DNA of 64,000 nucleotides from Sepiola atlantica (taxonomy: Eukaryota > Mollusca > Cephalopoda > Sepiida > Sepiolidae). Below are positions 43,409 through 54,239 of this stretch, one piece after another. The position numbers were made by a program, and so were the translations under genes. Every line of letters begins with the position of its first letter. Within the stretch, counting starts at the first letter, position 1. The stretch is taken from NCBI GenBank assembly GCA_963556195.1, contig OY744522.1:36092483-36156482 (forward strand). Direction: 5' to 3'. The notes beneath the pieces were generated by a model. It was not told the DNA's origin. It worked only from the letters and a program-made list of their open reading frames with translations, and did not search any database.

Positions 43409-44039
43409 GAGATTGTACAAACACCTAAGCCTCTTCAGTATGAATTAGCATATTTAGATACATCCAAGCATCTCTGTCAGAGCTCTTATTCACTCTGTCA
43501 AGCTTTAATTTTAAATAGCAATTTTTGTTGGTGATTCGCGGTTAATTTAAAAATAATAGCATTTTCTTTGGTCTGTCCGCTTTCATTTTGAAATAAGTTT
43601 TAGATGCATCCAAGCATATCTAAGATCTGTCTGTCACTCCATCTTCTGTCAGCTTGAATTTTATATAGCATTTTTATCACTAAACACACTGATCGAATGG
43701 ACACTTATATCTGTTTTTTCAATGTGTTCGTGCTAGGCTTACAAGAATATTACTGTTCTAGGTGTAGCATTGAACTGGATCTGATAGTGATGCCCCAATT
43801 TGGGAACTTTAAAATGAAGCTCTTTATTAAATAATTTTTATTTATTTCTTAATGTGACCCAAAATTGAGTCACTAGTATGGCATCATATTCGGTTTAACG
43901 TCTGTTTTACATGCTGGAATGCATTGGGCAACCTTAAGACATTGACTTCCAAATTAAGCTATCTCTGACCAGGTCTTTATTTATCCCTGTTTCCCTCAGG
44001 TCCATTTTTATCACTTCCTCCTATGTTTTCTTTGGTCTT
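43409..44039 (+). repeat. Degenerate repeat tail related to the minisatellites, then unique sequence
   Basis: Words of the form ctgtc...tttaattttaaatagca and agatgcatccaagcat recur at 43440-43690. The same words appear at 50810-51130 and, in reverse, at 54120-54215. The stretch 43700-44039 has no recognised content. Confidence 0.5.
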
Positions 44040-45692
44040 CCCCTGTGAACTGAACCTGCTACCTCAACTGTTCTAAATCTACTAACCCAAAAACTCTCAT
44101 CCATTCTTTCAATGTGGCTATACCATGGAAGTCTATTCTTCTGCACACATCTCTTTATAATGTCCAGATTTAACTTTCCTGTCTTTAAGTCTCACATTAC
44201 ACCTCCGTAGTATCATTCTCATATCATTTCTCTCCATACATCATCACACTGCATACACATGCCTGATAGACCTTTCCTTTGGTCGACAGTGGTAACTCTC
44301 TGCTAGGTAGTAATGGCAAAAGTTTTTTGAACTTACTCCATCCACTCCTAAGTCTTGCTATCACACTAGCACCTATTCCATCCTGTGCTCCAATAGTATC
44401 ACCAAGGTAACAAAACTTCTTGAAAACTTCAATAGCTTCGTCATCCAGATATACTTTGTTCACATCCGAGTTCTCATCCATCTTTATTCCTACACTTGTT
44501 GCACACAAATTGATTATCCTCTACCAGTAATTCCACTGCACTTTTTGTGTACCCAATGCGCCCAAGTACCACAGAAAATTAAATTGCGCCAAACTCCCTT
44601 TCCAAAAAGCAGTGGAGCTTTCCTCTTTTGAGGAGCTTTCCAACATTACAACCACTGATCATCACTTTGGTCTTTGTAATATTCACTTTAACACCTTTAC
44701 TTTCCATTCCCCCCAAGTCTTTAACTTAATAGGTCATCCATTGTTTCAGAGGCAAGTGCTAAATCATCAGCATTCAGCATCTCTTCCAGGCAACCCGTAC
44801 GGAACTTCAATTGACAACACTTCTAAGACACAAATGAAAAGCAATCGACTCAGTATAGAACCTTGATGTACTCCTACTTTAACATTAAAGCTGTCACTAA
44901 ATGTGCTGTTTATTCCAACACGACTTTGAGCATTTCTATACATTGTTTGAACAACCTTAATTAACCACTCGTTTGTTTCTAGTTTACACAAAGCCCACAA
45001 GACAACCGCTCTTTGCACTCTGTCTAAAGTTTTCTCCAGATCCACGAGAGCAAGATACAGGTTCTTCTTCTTACCAAGGTACTTCTCTTGCATTTGTCTC
45101 AGGATAAACATAGCACTAGTGGTACTTTGCCCAGGCATAAAACCAAACTGCATTTCATCTATGCTTATCTGACTTCTTATTTGCTGCTCAATTATTCTCT
45201 TGATCACTTTCAAGACCTGATCCATCAATTTTAAGCATCTGTAATTACCTCTATCTAGTGCTTTCCCTTTACCCTTGTAACAATTCACAATTGTACTAAG
45301 TTCCCAGTCTTTCAAGATAACCTCTTCTTTTATGATCTGAATTGTCACGTCTGTGATCATCTCAATTCCTGTTTCACCTGCAGCCTTCAACATTTCAGCA
45401 ACAACGCATGAGAGTTCTGCAGCCTTACCGTTCTTTATCTTACTCAGTTTCCTGTACCATTTCTTTCTCAAATCTTATAGCTGAACCAGATACTGCTTCA
45501 GCAACTTCTATATTTTCACAGTTCCATGAAAACTCAGTATTCAATGATTTCGCAGTGGCATTTTCAAGCATCCGTCTTGTCTTGTTCATTTCAGGGATAT
45601 GAGTTCTCGTTTTTTTAATCCAGAAAAAGCGGATTTCTGCTTAAATCGATAGAGCCTCTCATAGATGTTAGTTCTCAGCTTTTTCATCAAAA

Positions 45693-45725
<33 letters not shown>

Positions 45726-46735
45726 GAAAAATAAGAAAAAGCTGATTTCCCCTCTTATGCCAGTTCTCTCTGAAAACTGAAAATGTTCATTTTACAGTCA
45801 AGGCTAAAACTTTGATCAATTCATGAAAGGGGTAGGGGAGTTAGATGACTTTTGTATCAAAGAATGATTTCCTGATCCTTCCTCTCACATACGCACTGAG
45901 TATTTTTCTCTTAATTTTAACATAAACAATTGAAACTGATTGAAGTTGTTTAGGAAAAAAAGTTCTTTCTTGTCACCCCCTCTCAACACACAGGGGGCCA
46001 TGACCCTAAGGTTAGGAAATTCATCTCAATTTCAACTTTTTTTGCCATTGGCTACTCGTATCTCTATCATTTGTTGCTAATACTCCATTGTCATTTCGAA
46101 TTCACTTCTCCTTAACAATATCCATATTTGTCTGCCATCTGTTTAGCTATTCTGAATACTTCATTCTTTTGGTTATCCCTTCGTAGAATATCTGGAAACC
46201 TGGCTTTGTATATTGTTTTTCTTGCTTCCCCGTTTGTCTTCAGATACACATCTTTATTCACTAAACCTTTTATCCTCTGACTTCTACGTTTCTTTGATAC
46301 ACTTCTGAACCTCCTTATTCCAACATGTCACCCTATGCTTTGAGGGGCCCTTCCGTCCACTTACAAGTCTGGTATGTTATCTCCAACAATGTATCCTTCA
46401 GCATCTTCTACTGTTCTTCCACACTTTCTGACGTGGATCTTGTAGCCAAATACTCCATCACTTGATCTCTAAACTCACGTTTCACGTGTTCTTCATTCAA
46501 CCTCCACACCTTTCTCCTGAAGATAAACTTTCTCTTTACCGCATGAGCTTTCTTCGGTATGAAATTGCAAATAACTGGTTTGTGCCGTACCAGATTCATA
46601 TGTAACGAGATGGCTTTCCTTTTTCCTAAAAAGGGAATTTGCAATCAACATGTTCTAAAATTCTTTCTCCTTCTGTATTTCTATATCTATTTTACCTATG
46701 CATACCATCAAAATCGCCAGTAAAGTATAAGGGTA
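44040..46735 (-). pseudogene. RTE-like LINE, endonuclease end to RT C-terminus, degenerate
   Basis: Minus-strand order: end of the APE endonuclease (NTEGERILEHV near 46700; FRRKVWRLNEEHVKREFRDQ near 46500), a linker with ARKTIYKARFPDILRRDNQK near 46220, then the RT in a 234-codon frame (45471-44770). That frame holds CVVAEMLKAAGETG, GNYRCLKLMDQVLKVIKRII, SIDEMQFGFMPGQSTTSAMF, LALVDLEKTLDRV (altered catalytic block) and KVGVHQGSILSRLLF. The YADD-type active site falls in damaged sequence near 44740. Then come VYLDDEAIEVFKKFCYLGDT and RLRSGWSKFKKLLPLLPSR (44460-44300), and a C-terminal RMDESFWVSRFRTVEVAGSV near 44070. Stops and frameshifts and a poly-T insertion (45695-45725) show it is inactive. 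It is the same family as 2505-3860. Confidence 0.8.
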
Positions 46736-48053
46736 TTCAAGGGTGTAAATCTTTAAAATGAAACCTGGGTGGTAAATATTCACATCCTTACACATTCCAT
46801 GTTAAAAACAGCACACAAAAAAAACATGACTAATTATAAAATAGTGGTACAATTATATATAAGGAATCAGGATTTCTTGATATTGAACTAAACAGTGTCC
46901 AAGTGATGAATAAGGGATTTATTAATTATTTATTGAATTGTTAATCTTATAGTTTACTTTTTCACCGAATGGATCAGTGTAATATATTTGTTTCTTATTT
47001 TTTATTTGTGATTGAATAAATGTAATGCTTAAAAAAAAAAACAACATAAAAAAAAAATTATAGAATTTAATTTGTTATTGTTAAAAGAATTGAATTGGGG
47101 ATTTATTTTTTATTTGTGTGCCGTTTTCAATATAGAACCATGAAGTCTATGATATTTAAATTTTTACAATGTTATAGGATACAACATTTGATTTTTATAG
47201 AGGAATGTATGTATATAAAATGTTTATATGTGAAACACGAATCACCATAACAGAAAAATGCTTTTGTTACAACAGTGCAACCAAGATACACAATTGATAT
47301 GTTTTAATGAAACGGACAGTACTCGGCTAAAGGCTGGCTAACTGCAGTTACGATATTTCTTCAAAAGAAAACAATAGTAAAATGTTTTACGGAAAGCAGA
47401 AACGGTTTTGGTGAGCCCTAGTCACTAGTACTACTAGACTATAAAATTCAAATTTGATTTGTCAATGTTGCTGATTATAAAAATTTAACAGGTAAAGCAT
47501 GAGTTGTCTTCCCCTGTGATCACTACTACTTGAATAATGTAAACACCTATTAATAACAACTGCGTGAATATTTGTGAAAATTGCAATGTTTACTTGTCAT
47601 GTTACAAACCATAGTTTTCCTGAGGGGCACAATTACTTATTTCATGTAAATAACCATTAATCCTAACTTTTTGTGGATTTTGAACAAAAATTAATTGAGC
47701 TCTGAGAAAATTGTTGTTGAGACAATTGCCATTATGTAATGTTGCCATTGCCAAATGAAAATGTTGATTGGAATGTTCATTCAAGGGTGAAGCGTTACAT
47801 ACCAACAACAACATTAAAGGGTTCAACGGTATTTATTTTTTTTAAATATTGCACAACGGCATCTAAATATCTAGAAGTGTATTTCATTTTTGAAGGAGGA
47901 AATTTCAGTGCAAATAAAAAATTTAAAAAATACTAAGATTCAGACAAAATGAGATCTGGAACCCGAAAAAGTACAAACATATCAATGATAAACTGGAGCA
48001 ATACATATAACTTGGACGATAAAATAGCATCTCTTCGATCCGTTGTCTAATCT

Positions 48054-48089
<36 letters not shown>

Positions 48090-50809
48090 TGAAATATTCA
48101 TTTTATTTCTTTAGCTGGATTTGCCTGCTCGCTATCGCTTCGCAATTTAATTCGTATTTACTATTTGAAATCATGGAAACGAAACTAATCAATAAGAAAA
48201 AGTCAAAATTAAATTACTAATACTACTACTACTACTACTACTAACAATACTACTGTTACTACTACTAATGACCGTTTACTTTTATTAACTAGATGGATTT
48301 TTTTATTAAAACTATCATTTCTCTTTTTAGAAAGCTTATTTTATTGAAGTGTAATCTAACTGCCGAGAACATTCCTAAACTATCATCTGTGGTGATGTGC
48401 TATTCAGCAAATCTGTCCCATCTATAAATCATGGTTAGCATAAACTGAAAGAGGCAAACTTTATTTAACCAAATTACAAGTGGATATTTTTAATGGATTT
48501 TATTTAATACAACCTCATTCCAAAGCACAATGTCAGATAAATATATTCAAAACCTGAATTAAAACCTAAAACACTGACAATTTTCTGCCTGGAAATTATC
48601 CAACTAGGGGATTTTTTTTTTTTTTTTTTTTTTTCCATTCGTGGCTAGATAACTTCATGCACAATGTCAAAGTTTTGTGAAAAATTTATTTTGAGAAAAT
48701 CAGAAAACGAACAGTTAGTGACATAGATTGCAAAACAATAAATTAAAGTGTGATATTTGGCTTTTGGGTGTTTTATTATTATCATCACCACCACTTTTTA
48801 CAATGTTGCATTCTTCTCTTCATTTCGTAATTGAAAAAGTTAGTGTCAATTAATTAAATAAAAATAAAAACTTTTGAAACATGTCCATTTCCTGTACATG
48901 ACGCCAAATAGTCTGAGGCTTGAAACTATCCTGATTAATATTAATATCGTTTTTACCCCCCATCAAAAAATAAATATTACTGCTGTTAATTTGGTCATAG
49001 TCGCTAGCTGCTTGTACAAATTCATTTACAAACACAAGCGTCTGCTTATAAAGTGATTGTTTTCCCCAATTGTCTTTTTTGTTCTGACTTCATCAGGAAT
49101 GAGGGGGGAGGGGCATTATTTACTCACGGGAGCTATTCTGGAGCTGTTAAATAATATTGTAGAAAAAAAAATATATATATTAGTTCCAAAAATATAGGAC
49201 TAGAGCTTGTAACCAAATGCTCAACTCTGATTCCAGCTCTTGAAATTCAACCTTAGAAATATTATTCTTCCACTCATAATAATTTATATATCTAATAAAT
49301 AAAGTTAAGACGATTTTTTCCCCTTTCCTTTTTTGAAGAATAGGAAAATAACCACATGCATCACAGGCTACTAAACTCACCACTATATTACGCTTATTCA
49401 CTCGAGCGTGTTTTAGTAAATTTATTATTTTTCTCCAGCTAACACTAAATATTACTTTTGGCCCACCATATTCGACTATCCTCAAAACATACTCAATATA
49501 GGTGGTAGCAAAAACTTTTCCCCCCTAACACTTCAGTACTTACACTCTCCCCCTCTACACCGGGAACTAATAAACGTCTACTTTTCAAAAAATTGTCTGT
49601 TAATATTTACTATTTGTCTGCTGTTAATTTACTACATAATACAAAACATTACGTACACATTCAATGGATGCTCCCGCTAATTCAGCTGATTTTCGAGAAT
49701 ATCAGATTACATTATTTCTACTTATTATGTATACATTTATACTCGGTCCGGTTTTTAGAGAAGGCAATTAACAAACACAGTTCCTTGCAGTGTTTCATTA
49801 TTCAACATGGCGGTTACAATTTCTTCAGTGACTTCTGAATGAAATCAATATATACCAAGACAGACACCCATAAAGTTGACATTTTCAGAATCCTTCACCT
49901 TTCACACAATCATAATATCCAAAATTTGGAAAAAAAACATTGATTTCTTGGTATAGAAATGACCCAAAATGTGTGATTGGTGGACCCTATATTTGGTCGC
50001 CTTCTGGTATATCGTAACATTTTTATGTCATGCCAGCTTATCGGTTTCGTATAATTGACCTATTTTTCAATAGATTTTCTACTCGCTTTTGTAATCCAGT
50101 GGTTTAGCGTTCGATCTCAGTCGACTCGCACAATTAAAAAAAAAAAAAATTTTTTTTTAACATTGTTAACCTTTCGCCAATGCGGAGGGGGGGGGGAGAA
50201 GACTACGGGCTGATTTTTTAAAATTCAGCATTATTATGTAGTAATTTTGAAAGAAATCAATGTAATATATAGTACTTTAACTATTGGGAATATCATCATT
50301 TCTATTCGAACATACATGGTTTATTAGTGCTCTGCAGGCCACCGTAATTATATTTGTGTGTTTCAGTAGTGCTCATTTTTTTTTTTTCACAAAAAAGGCA
50401 ATTTCTAAACAAAGATAACGGGGGGGAACTGGTTTTAATAGGGCTCTGTAGGCCTCTTTCATTTTAAAAGTGCCCATTATCATAGACTGAGCAGGTGTTT
50501 AATAAAAAAGAAAAATTCTGGGGAAATACCGGTAGCATGGGATGAACAGGAAAACTTATACAATCGTGTAGTTGTTAGCCTAAATGTTTGGCACAGATTT
50601 CTGAAATTTAAAAAAGTCCGGCTCTAACTTAAACTCCGAAAGCAATGAATTTGCTCAAACTCGGACTGCTGGACACTGACTTATATTTTAACAATTCTGT
50701 GGCATCTAAGAATATAGAAACACAATTTTTTTTTTTTTAATTTGTTTTTTTTTAAATTTCTTTAAAAAAATAATTTTTATTTTTGCATCTTCCTACCTTT
50801 TGAGGGGCT
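46736..50809. other. Non-coding, AT-rich, about 4 kb
   Basis: No gene is recognised. There are T runs of about 29 at 48059-48088 and about 22 at 48611-48632, (TAC)n at 48222-48243 and G9 near 50188. The scattered open frames of 60-100 codons have no domain or splice context. Confidence 0.55.
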
Positions 50810-51130
50810 TGATCAATCAGTTGATCAGTCTGTCGGACTTCATTTTGAAATGGCATTTTCATCACTGGTCGGGCAAATATGAAATGCATTGAAGCATCTC
50901 TGTTTGTTAATCTGTCATGATTTAAGTTTGAAATGGCATTTTCTTTGGTCTGTCAAGCTGAAGTTCAAATAGCATTTTAGATGCTTCCACTGATGTCTGT
51001 CACTATTAAGTTTGAAATAAAATTTTCCTCAGTCTGCCAGATTTATGTTGAAATAGCATTTTAGATATGTCCACGTATCTCTATAAGAGGCTTTGTTTGT
51101 CCATCTGTTGGTCTGTTGTGCCTAAATTTG
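50810..51130 (+). repeat. Degenerate tandem repeat, minisatellite-related
   Basis: Four to five imperfect units carry tttgaaat-gcatttt followed by ctgtca/ctgtct and tccatgcatctct-like words. It is related to 43409-43690. Confidence 0.5.
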
Positions 51131-52519
51131 AAATAACTTTTCATTGCAAAATGCGCAGAATATTCGTTGCTGTTCAATTATTCATTAATTTGACTTATGT
51201 AAAACAAACGTATGCCATAAATAAGATTTGATTATCAGAACAATTTGTTTTACTTTTTTTAATACTATTTATAAATTGTTGGATATCTAAATGAATAAAT
51301 GCAAAAGTTTTTTCTTTTTCATTTATCACACCTACATTACCATCAAAACGGTTAGCTGTTATTTAAATGAATAACAAAAAATAGTATTTTGAGATATAGT
51401 ATGAGAAAGGAAGGATGAGAGTAATCCGACGTAATGGGAAATGAAAAAGGAAAAACCAAGAGATATTTTTTATATATTCATCAACGTTTCGTCTTTATTG
51501 TAAGGCTTCTTCAGGATGATAATTTTAAGAAAAATGTAATGCAAGTACATAGAAATATTGGGTTGACATGATGGGTTGATAAGGAAAAGTAGTAGCCGTG
51601 GCTACTAAGAGCGCTGGATGAGGGTCCAGGCTGCGAGAAGTCAGTCAGTGGCAAAGAGTGAAATAAATATGGAAAGCTTTAAGTGGGTACCATTAAGGCA
51701 GCATATATATATATATATAATTATTATTATTTCATGTATCCACATAAAATGTTATAAGGAGATATCATTTTTTATGTATCGATTTTTAGTATTTACTTCA
51801 ACAGTGCTCAATAGGTGAGTAGAGCTAGGTAGTAAGTTATGAAAATATATCTATGGCAATTAAGCTACACAGATGAAACGCGGAAGCCTCTATGTAGCTT
51901 GATTGCCATAAATATATTTTCATAACTTACTATATATATATATATATATATATAGTAAGTTTTTCATGGTAAACAACTGATGATCCCTTAAAATAGTGTT
52001 AGAAACTAACTAATATAATAACTGTAAAAAATAAATTGACTTACATGAGTGATTTTCCACTGGAAGACTTGAGACTATAAGTTTTTTTGTTTTTTGTTTT
52101 TTTATATATATATATATATATATTTTTTTTTTTCTTTATATAGTTTTAATGGTTGAGAAACTTCCGAGACTATATATATAGTAGAGAGGAAAGACCCAAA
52201 CACACTTATTTGTATGCCTAATCTGCATAACTATTTTTCAAACAGTTTATAATAAATTGTTTGGTGTTATTCATTTCAGTAAAAGCTTTATGCTGAAAGT
52301 TCTTTAATATCTTCAAATAGATATTCATTGTATAAACTTCTGTGTAATTCGTTTTTTGCAGTAATTTTCAAATATTAATTTGTATTTACAGATTTTGATA
52401 TTGCTTATATATTTTTCATTCGTTAGATCCTTCAGTTCGTCCATTTTAGATGCACAGCTTTAGGAAAGGTATAAATTCTTTCATATTGAAATGTAAATTT
52501 ATCTGTATACCAACTGAAT
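51131..52519. other. Non-coding with foldback pieces and (TA)n
   Basis: The stretch 51426-51525 carries the gtaatgaaaaaggaaaaacc and catcaacgtttcgtctttat words of the foldback family. The stretch 51590-51660 has a gtggctactaagagcgctgg segment with a 5-bp stem that is weakly tRNA-like. There are (TA)n tracts at 51703-51718, 51932-51954 and 52104-52122. No gene. Confidence 0.5.
51831..51931. repeat. Hairpin with arms of about 39 bp
   Basis: The left arm agtaagttatgaaaatatat through caattaagctacac (51831-51871) mirrors gtagcttgattgccataaat through cataacttact (51893-51931), with a few mismatches. The loop is about 21 bases (agatgaaacgcggaagcctct). Confidence 0.75.
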
Positions 52520-52700
52520 CAGTTTCAGCTCATACTCCGGACAGATTCTATTTAACCCCTAGATGGGACCCTGACATTTACTACTTATTACTCCGGGTCA
52601 GATTGCACCTGTAAGTAATGGCAACTGAGAAACAATTCCATATTCCTGAAACCTCCCAAATTGGGGTCTCACCATCTGATGTAGTGAACGTAATATAAGG
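52520..52700 (-). repeat. Dispersed repeat related to 31170-31290
   Basis: The reverse complement contains ggtcccatctaggggttaaa, cagttgccattacttacagg and a gaggttt start in the same order as 31177-31275. It is probably the outer part of the same non-autonomous family. Confidence 0.5.
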
Positions 52701-52799
52701 ATCGTTAGGTATGATGATTGACGGGGTTTGACTCCAGGATCAGCTGTAGTGGATCTGATTGGTTATTTTGATCATGTAACTTGAAGTTGAATAATTAGT

Positions 52800-53590
52800 T
52801 AGACTTTAGTACCCTACCCGAGAATTCATCATTCAAACTCCTCGGCCTAACTTTCACAGGTAACATGAATTTCACAGGTAACATGAATTGGAATAAATAC
52901 ATTGAAGACAATGCCAGGGCTGCTGCAAAGAAGATGGGCTCCTTCTACCGTGCAAGTAAACTCCTCACACCTGACATTATCCTATATCTCTACAAAGCCA
53001 CCATCCACCCATGCATGGAGTATTGTTGCCACATCTGGGCTAGGGCATCATCCATTAGTCTCTCTCTCTCTCTTAGACAAGGTCCAAAAAAAAGTTGTCA
53101 ACTTCATAGGTCCATCACTATCCATCAAGCTCCAGCCCCTGTCCCATCGCCGCAATGTTGCATCCTTGTGCTTGTTTTACAAATACTTCAATGGATTGTG
53201 CTCCGATGAACTAGCTGCTCTAGTGCCCCCTCGACACAAATACACTAGACACACTCGACAATCAGCAAGGTCCCATCCATTCACTGTGGAGGTCCCCAGA
53301 TGCTCAAGAGCTTTCTACTCCAAAAGCTGCTTTCCTCGTGCTGCTGGACTCTGTAACTCCCTCACTGCTCCCTGTTTTCCTGACGGTACTGACATGCAGA
53401 AATATAAAACTAATGTAAACAGACATCTCGCTGCGCAGCTCCCAATTTAGGTTGACCCCCCCCAAAAAAAAACAAAACAAAACAAAAACAAACTTTAACT
53501 CTTTTTCTCAGTAGCCCCTTACGTCTACAGTGGCGGCCTGCCTTGTTTGGGATGAAATATGTTAAAAAAAAATCTGTAAAGGAGACTCTT
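52800..53590 (+). pseudogene. CR1-like LINE, 3' end, comparatively young
   Basis: Translation reads GNMNWNKYIEDNARAAAKKM, then IHPCMEYCCHIWARASSISL, then a frameshift caused by a (tc)n stretch at 53063-53075, then KVQKKVVNFIGPSLSIKLQP and RRNVASLCLFYKYFNGLCSD, ending NVNRHLAAQLPI with a stop near 53450. A 3' UTR follows, with an (aaaac)n tract, cagtagccccttacgtctac and a final A-run at 53561-53570. An 18-base tandem slip (ttcacaggtaacatgaat) occurs at 52852-52887. It is truncated 5' of the thumb domain. Confidence 0.75.
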
Positions 53591-54239
53591 GCCAGATAGA
53601 AGTGTTTCGACCCAGCCAGAAACAACTTTAAGTTAAGCAAAAATGCATACCCATATAGGTAAGATGAATAAAGTAGATTTAAAGTTAAAATCATTGTCTT
53701 CATGTTTCGGCGAGAAATAAAGAAAGGATCAGAAAATGTCTTCAACCCTCTGACTCTATGCAAAATGAAGCAAACAATGGTATATTACCAGCCTTCTGGG
53801 TAGATAACATAGATTCTATTTTGTATACAAAAATCAACCTCTTAACCTTCAGTCTGTTTCTCTATCCCTACAGCCATTCTGCAAACATTTTTGTCAAACA
53901 ACGAAAAGTTTGCCAAAAAAAAAAAAGAATCTTAATGTCAAATAACTAAAATCGTAACTTTTGACACTATTCCTGAAATGCATAATTATATCCCCCCACC
54001 CCCGTATGTTCTGTTATTCCTGGTGACCTTTGAGCTTAAACCCATCAACCCCTTTTTAAAAAGAGAAATCTTTTAAAGAGACCTTTTCTTATATTACATT
54101 GACATTATGCAGCATTAAACAGAACACACCATTAAGATGCATCCATTAAATCTTTCAAAAATGCTATTTCAAACTGGAGAATGACAGACCGACAAAAATG
54201 TTATTTAAAAATTTTTTTTTAACAACTTAGTTCACCCAA
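53591..54239. other. Non-coding
   Basis: No gene is recognised. The stretch 54120-54215 in reverse resembles the degenerate minisatellite family (tgcatccattaaatc, gctatttcaaact). Confidence 0.5.

Noticed and set aside
42621..43448. Several open frames of 80-130 codons on both strands with regular peptide repeats
   Set aside because: They are by-products of the 30- and 32-bp minisatellites; all frames are open in both directions and no start or splice context is present.
49180..49485. 101-codon minus-strand frame
   Set aside because: No domain, no homologous copy in the window and no start context; probably chance.
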